Shown: positions 5,930 to 8,955 of the stretch, piece by piece
Numbering within the stretch: the first letter of the stretch is position 1
Layout of the letters: each line of letters begins with the position of its first letter
Assembly: GCA_016765515.1 (NCBI GenBank)
Contig: JAESPT010000125.1
Span: forward strand, 1-8,955
Length of the DNA stretch: 8,955 bases
Direction: 5' to 3'
Source of the DNA: Sneathiella sp.
GTDB lineage: Bacteria; Pseudomonadota; Alphaproteobacteria; Sneathiellales; Sneathiellaceae
Translations under genes and position numbers: made by a program
The notes under the pieces: generated by a model
What the model saw: only the letters and a program-made list of their open reading frames with translations
Told to the model about the DNA's origin: nothing
Databases searched by the model: none

Positions 5930-6030
5930 TACTATTCATCCATTTTGCAAAAAATAATCAATAAATGCCTTGAACTATCGTCTTAGCAGCTGAAATGGAG
6001 AAAATTTATTTTTTTTCAAGCCTGTATGTC

Positions 6031-6060
6031 TTGCGGATGTGGGTGATTACATTTTATATT
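6031..6060 (+). promoter_or_regulatory. possible sigma-70 type promoter for maoC-ribF
   Basis: TTGCGG (6031-6036) and TATATT (6055-6060) are spaced by 18 bases. The predicted transcript start near 6067 would leave a leader of about 25 bases with the AGAGG ribosome site before the maoC ATG at 6093. Confidence 0.4.
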
Positions 6061-6092
6061 GCACCGCAAAATTAATAAATAGAGGTTAGTTA

Positions 6093-6527
6093 ATGTCCGA
6101 TTATGAAGAATTGCACGGCTTGTTTCTTGAAGATCTGTCTATCGGGATGAGCGCTATATTTGCGAAGACAATTACTGAGGCTGATATTGTTTTATTCGCG
6201 GGCATCACTGGAGACACAAATCCAATTCATATTAATCAGGAGTTTGCCGAAAAAACAATCTTCAAGCAGCGAATTGCTCACGGGATGTTGTCAGCAGGAT
6301 TGATTTCGACTGTTTTTGGCACGAAGTTGCCAGGACCAGGCGCGATTTACATGAATCAGAATCTTAATTTTAAAGCACCGGTTTTTGTGGGGGATACCGT
6401 AACAGCCACGGTAACTTTACGGGAAATTAATGGCAAACGCGTTTCTTTTGACTGCGAATGTCGAGTTGGTGATACAGTGGTTTTAGACGGCGACGCCACT
6501 TTAATGGTATCTAAGCGCCCAGTATAA
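6093..6527 (+). CDS. MaoC family dehydratase, (R)-specific enoyl-CoA hydratase (PhaJ-like)
   Basis: A 144-residue single hot-dog-fold protein, the usual size of PhaJ-type hydratases. The hydratase-2 signature is clear: FAGITGDTNPIHINQEFA (35-52), with catalytic Asp41 and His46, followed by IAHGMLSAGLIS (61-72) and the substrate-side segment LPGPGAIYMNQNLNFKAPVFVGD (79-101). Members hydrate trans-2-enoyl-CoA to (R)-3-hydroxyacyl-CoA, linking beta-oxidation to polyhydroxyalkanoate synthesis or other acyl-CoA routes; no PHA genes are present here to support that choice. AGAGG 7 bases before the ATG sets the start. The stop is 30 bases before ribF on the same strand with no terminator between, so the two are probably co-transcribed. 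Alternatives are another MaoC-type hydratase or dehydratase of unknown acyl-CoA. Confidence 0.92.
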   Translation: MSDYEELHGLFLEDLSIGMSAIFAKTITEADIVLFAGITGDTNPIHINQEFAEKTIFKQRIAHGMLSAGLISTVFGTKLPGPGAIYMNQNLNFKAPVFVGDTVTATVTLREINGKRVSFDCECRVGDTVVLDGDATLMVSKRPV

Positions 6528-6557
6528 ATAGAAAAAATAGAGCTGGAGTAGGGTGGA

Positions 6558-7550
6558 ATGCGTATTCTGCGAAAATTTACCGATGTCCCCGCTGACGGGA
6601 GAGGCGGTGTAATTGCCATCGGAAATTTTGATGGCGTTCATCGTGGGCATCAATCCGTTATTGCCCATGCGCAGGCTGAGGCCAAAAAAATCAACGCGTC
6701 TAGCGGCGTATTAACCTTTGAGCCGCATTCAAGAGAATTTTTTGCGCCAAGCGCACCTCCATTTCGTCTCTGTAATTTGGAAACTAAAGCAGCTCACCTA
6801 AGTTGGCTTGGCGTGGATTTTATGGTTGCTTTGAAATTCGATTTGGAGTTCTCACAAAAATCTGCCGAAGATTTTGTCAAAGATGTTTTGGTCGATGGTT
6901 TCGACGTAAAACATGTGGTTGTCGGGTATGATTTTATCTTTGGCCATAAGCGCCAGGGAACAACAGTCGTTTTAGCTGAGCTCGGTAAAAAATTTGGTTT
7001 TGGAGTCACTGTTGTCGAACCCGTCGGAGAAGATACATTGATTTTCTCATCAACCGCCATTCGAGACTGTTTGAAACAGGGTGATGCGAGCAAGGCGGCC
7101 AAACTGCTGGGGCACTGGTGGGAAGTAGAAGGTCGGGTTGTCGAAGGGGATAAAAGAGGCCGAACCATAGGTTTTCCAACGGCGAACATACCGATCACTC
7201 ACTATCATCAACCAAAGCTGGGTGTTTATGCCGTGAGAGTTGGCTTACACAAAGATCATGGCACGACTTGGGTAGACGGAGTGGCGAACTACGGAAAAAG
7301 ACCGACTTTCGACAAAAAAGATGTGTTGTTGGAAGTGCACCTCCTGGATTTTGAAGGAGATCTTTATTCGCAGAAAATAAGAGTCGCTTTTGTCGACTAT
7401 ATTCGCGAGGAGCGGAAATTTTCTGGCATAGAGGAATTGGAAGCCCAAATTCAAAAGGATGTTTTATCTGCAAGATCATTGCTCGCTGATGCTTTTAACA
7501 AACAAGATAAATATGCTGATAAAAAAGGGACATCGACTTCAGCGATCTAA
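6558..7550 (+). CDS. ribF: bifunctional riboflavin kinase / FAD synthetase
   Basis: RibF phosphorylates riboflavin to FMN and adenylylates FMN to FAD in the cytosol. It is 330 residues long, near the usual 305-330. The N-terminal FMN adenylyltransferase domain (about 1-185) shows GNFDGVHRGHQ (22-32, the nucleotidyltransferase HxGH-like site), FEPHSRE (54-60), GYDFIFGHKRQG (123-134) and SSTAIR (164-169). The C-terminal flavokinase domain (about 186-312) shows GRTIGFPTAN (201-210), GVYAV (222-226), NYGKRPTF (244-251) and LEVHLLDFEGDLY (258-270) with the catalytic Glu259. A charged tail of about 18 residues follows the usual end. GGAG (6545-6548) precedes the ATG by 9 bases. It follows maoC by 30 bases. 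As in many proteobacteria ribF is upstream of ileS, but a 264-base gap here suggests ileS has its own control. Confidence 0.97.
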   Translation: MRILRKFTDVPADGRGGVIAIGNFDGVHRGHQSVIAHAQAEAKKINASSGVLTFEPHSREFFAPSAPPFRLCNLETKAAHLSWLGVDFMVALKFDLEFSQKSAEDFVKDVLVDGFDVKHVVVGYDFIFGHKRQGTTVVLAELGKKFGFGVTVVEPVGEDTLIFSSTAIRDCLKQGDASKAAKLLGHWWEVEGRVVEGDKRGRTIGFPTANIPITHYHQPKLGVYAVRVGLHKDHGTTWVDGVANYGKRPTFDKKDVLLEVHLLDFEGDLYSQKIRVAFVDYIREERKFSGIEELEAQIQKDVLSARSLLADAFNKQDKYADKKGTSTSAI

Positions 7551-7581
7551 ATTGGCGAGTTATTTTTTGGAAACTGATGCC

Positions 7582-7610
7582 TCGACAGTATATTGATGAA
7601 TTGATACAAC
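7582..7610 (+). promoter_or_regulatory. candidate sigma-70 promoter for the ileS leader
   Basis: TCGACA (7582-7587, five of six to TTGACA) and TACAAC (7605-7610, four of six to TATAAT) are spaced by exactly 17 bases. The predicted start, 7 to 8 bases downstream, falls at 7617-7618, on the ATG of the small ORF. Confidence 0.4.
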
Positions 7611-7617
7611 AGTCGCC

Positions 7618-7704
7618 ATGACATCAAAGAAGCAACATAAAATCGAGGAGCCTCCAATAGGGGGCGCTTTGTACCGAATTATCGGCCCGGCCTTTTTAAT
7701 TTAG
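7618..7704 (+). CDS. possible 28-residue leader peptide ahead of ileS
   Basis: An ATG-TAG reading frame of 28 codons between ribF and ileS, starting MTSKKQHKIEEPP and ending RIIGPAFLI. Five codons are Ile (ATC, ATA, ATT, ATC, ATT), two of them adjacent at codons 21-22. There is no ribosome site upstream, but the candidate promoter would start transcription at the ATG, giving a leaderless message, as is known for the trpL leader of Sinorhizobium. Its stop lies in the loop of the 7686-7711 stem, so a ribosome on the Ile pair would open that stem. It could be an Ile-sensing leader peptide for the isoleucyl-tRNA synthetase gene, or simply a chance ORF. No family is recognised. Confidence 0.3.
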   Translation: MTSKKQHKIEEPPIGGALYRIIGPAFLI

Positions 7705-7725
7705 GGTCGGGAACTTTGTGTTTCA

Positions 7726-7739
7726 GTGAAGCGCTTCAC
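7726..7739. repeat. 14-bp perfect palindrome in the ileS leader
   Basis: GTGAAGCGCTTCAC is a perfect palindrome with a central CG. Symmetric sites with AGCGCT cores are typical of LacI/GalR-family operators. In RNA it could form a 5-bp stem with a GCGC loop, and its GAAGC arm can alternatively pair with GCTTC at 7749-7753. Confidence 0.5.
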
Positions 7740-7814
7740 GGATGGGCTGCTTCTGGGTGGAAAATCACCCGTAAAATTCTATTATTTGACTACTGTTAGG
7801 ATCAGTTCGCCGCT

Positions 7815-8955
7815 ATGAGCACTGACTATAAATCAACGCTTTTACTTCCCACGACACGTTTTCCCATGAAGGCGGGTTTGCCAAATAAAGAACCCGGCAT
7901 TCTTGAAAACTGGGAAAAGATGGACTTGTTTGGCAAATTGCGGGAGCAGTCCAAAGGCCGCGAACAATTCGTCTTGCATGATGGGCCTCCATACGCGAAC
8001 GGTCATCTCCATATGGGGCATGCCATGAACAAGGTGCTGAAAGACGTCATCAATCGTAGTCAGCAGATGCAGGGTAAAGATGCCCATTACGTTCCCGGGT
8101 GGGATTGCCATGGACTACCCATCGAGTGGAAAATTGAGGAAAAATATCGAAAAGCGGGCAAAAACAAGGATGAAGTCCCCGTTGTCGAGTTTCGCAAAGA
8201 ATGCCGTGATTTTGCCGCGGAATGGGTCGATATTCAACGGGAAGAATTCAAGAGATTGGGCATTACAGCTGATTGGGAACGCCCGTATCTGACAATGAGC
8301 TTTGATGCAGAAGCACAGATCGTTCGTGAACTCCTGAAGTTCTCAATGAATGGTGGGCTGTATCGTGGGTCAAAACCGATAATGTGGTCCCCGGTGGAGA
8401 AAACAGCCCTTGCTGAAGCCGAAGTCGAATATCACGACCATGTTTCAACAACTATTTTTGTTCGCTTCCCTGTCACAAAAAGCCCTCAGGAATTCGAAAA
8501 TGCCAGCATTGTTATTTGGACAACCACTCCTTGGACCATGCCAGGCAACCGTGCAATTTCCTACGGTCGAGACCTGAATTACATCGGTGTTGAAGTGACC
8601 TCTGCGGAAGAGGGATCTTTAGCGAAAGTTGGCGAAAGACTGCTGGTCGCGGCAGACTTGTTGGAAGAGGTCCAGAAAGAATGCGGGATTTCTGAAACAA
8701 AGACTTTTTGGCAAGGCACAGGTGAGATTTTCTCTGACGTGATTTGCTCGCACCCCTTTGCCGGGCAAGGGTATGATTTTGATGTGCCGCTTTTCGATGG
8801 AGATCATGTGACAGTTGAGGCGGGTACCGGGTTTGTACATACTGCGCCTGGGCATGGTCAGGAAGATTTTGAGGTCTGCAGAAATTATGGCATGACGGAA
8901 GTGCCGCAGACAGTTGATGAGGACGGTACTTTCTACAAGCATGTACCTCTGTTCG
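7815..8955 (+). CDS. ileS: isoleucyl-tRNA synthetase (5' part)
   Basis: The first 380 residues of IleS, the class I synthetase that charges tRNA-Ile; the frame stays open to the window end and the family is usually about 900-960 residues. Seen: the N-terminal block TLLLPTTRFPMKAGLPNKEP (8-27), DGPPYANGHLHMGHAMNK (56-73) with the HIGH motif as HMGH (66-69), GWDCHGLPIEWK (95-106), and the start of the CP1 editing domain with the Thr-rich WTTTPWTMPGN (235-245) and GTGFVHTAPGHGQED (337-351), whose Asp351 corresponds to the editing Asp. The KMSKS motif and zinc-binding C-terminus would be beyond the window. The ATG at 7815 is supported by the family N-terminus; no good ribosome site precedes it (GATCAGTTCGCCGCT). 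That weak site and the structured leader suggest expression control at the leader. Confidence 0.96.
   Translation, partial: MSTDYKSTLLLPTTRFPMKAGLPNKEPGILENWEKMDLFGKLREQSKGREQFVLHDGPPYANGHLHMGHAMNKVLKDVINRSQQMQGKDAHYVPGWDCHGLPIEWKIEEKYRKAGKNKDEVPVVEFRKECRDFAAEWVDIQREEFKRLGITADWERPYLTMSFDAEAQIVRELLKFSMNGGLYRGSKPIMWSPVEKTALAEAEVEYHDHVSTTIFVRFPVTKSPQEFENASIVIWTTTPWTMPGNRAISYGRDLNYIGVEVTSAEEGSLAKVGERLLVAADLLEEVQKECGISETKTFWQGTGEIFSDVICSHPFAGQGYDFDVPLFDGDHVTVEAGTGFVHTAPGHGQEDFEVCRNYGMTEVPQTVDEDGTFYKHVPLF

Larger units (their letters stand above)
5818..6092. promoter_or_regulatory. 275-base divergent intergenic region between cheY and maoC
   Basis: AT-rich, with no plausible gene on either strand. 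It must carry promoters in both directions. It holds the cheY ribosome site (complement of 5825-5830), a short imperfect stem in the cheY leader (GAGC...GCTC with GCC/GGC inside, about 5863-5884), a CtrA-like site (5915-5929), a possible maoC promoter (6031-6060) and the maoC ribosome site AGAGG (6081-6085). No clear sigma-70, sigma-28 or sigma-54 promoter for cheY could be picked out. Confidence 0.6.
7551..7814 (+). promoter_or_regulatory. structured 264-base leader region upstream of ileS
   Basis: No confident gene lies here. Several short stems follow one another: GCCTCC/GGGGGC with an AATA loop (7650-7665), CCGA/TCGG with ATTA (7674-7685), CCCGGCC/GGTCGGG (7686-7692 with 7705-7711, one G-U pair, 12-base loop), the palindrome at 7726-7739, and GGGTGG/TCACCC with AAAA (7755-7770). 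A promoter-like pair and a 28-codon ORF occupy the 5' half. Just before ileS, TATTAT (7780-7785) could be a -10, but its -35 is poor. No tRNA, and no T-box or other riboswitch that I recognise, is present. Together this looks like a regulated untranslated leader or a small RNA; the pairing is by eye only. Confidence 0.45.

Noticed and set aside
6794..7198. 134-codon minus-strand ORF inside ribF
   Set aside because: It is antisense to conserved RibF motifs and rich in Ser, Thr, Pro and Lys, as expected of an antisense shadow.
7686..7697. GGCCCGGCCTTTTT as a ribF terminator
   Set aside because: The GGCC repeat has only a one-base loop and cannot form a proper stem before the T run; the CCCGGCC arm pairs better with GGTCGGG downstream.
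7641..7770. T-box riboswitch upstream of ileS
   Set aside because: T-boxes are rare in proteobacteria, and although GGGTGG occurs at 7755 the antiterminator sequence and a following terminator are not present.
7742..7774. 10-codon ORF MGCFWVENHP before ileS
   Set aside because: Very short, no ribosome site, no Ile codons; length is compatible with chance.

Overview
The window looks like chromosomal DNA from an alphaproteobacterium of moderate GC content, perhaps a marine Rhodospirillales, Sneathiella or Kiloniella type. The evidence is a malyl-CoA-lyase-type CoA-ester lyase, a HAD-IIA hydrolase of the TIGR01459 type, a TipF-like degenerate EAL protein, the N-terminus typical of alphaproteobacterial CheY, and a maoC-ribF-ileS order. 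The lineage is inferred from protein character and not from any search. No mobile element, CRISPR array, tRNA or rRNA is visible, and there is no clear frameshift or pseudogene.

Layout. Bases 1-366 hold the 3' end of a CoA-ester lyase gene (+). A perfect 9-bp hairpin follows, then accA (+, 494-1453), the alpha subunit of the acetyl-CoA carboxylase carboxyltransferase. A shared terminator separates accA from a convergent SDR oxidoreductase (-, 1510-2349). Divergent from the SDR is a membrane-anchored degenerate EAL protein resembling TipF (+, 2507-3754), then a HAD-IIA hydrolase (+, 3862-4737). A second strong bidirectional terminator separates this from a minus-strand pair: a single-domain CheY (5431-5817) and a CheZ-type phosphatase (4775-5431) whose start codon overlaps the cheY stop. 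Divergent from cheY is maoC (+, 6093-6527), 30 bases ahead of ribF (+, 6558-7550). A 264-base gap with several hairpins and a possible Ile-containing leader ORF precedes ileS (+, from 7815, cut by the window end).

How the genes fit together. Two themes are interleaved. One is core metabolism: fatty-acid and CoA-ester chemistry (lyase, AccA, MaoC hydratase), flavin cofactors (RibF) and translation (IleS). The other is motility: CheY with its likely phosphatase CheZ, and a TipF-like c-di-GMP-receptor candidate that in relatives acts in polar flagellum placement. The motility genes sit singly among housekeeping genes and not in a large che or fla operon.

Points most worth a second look are: (i) the CheZ-like protein, whose extreme C-terminus is at once a FliM/CheZ-type CheY-docking motif and a near-perfect EF-hand/dockerin-type calcium loop, with a second docking-like copy 47 residues upstream; (ii) the ileS leader, with a possible leaderless 28-codon ORF containing five Ile codons and a run of hairpins including a 14-bp perfect palindrome; (iii) the EAL domain, which has lost part of its catalytic metal site; (iv) a CtrA-like site upstream of cheY. 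None of these has been tested by alignment or database search here.
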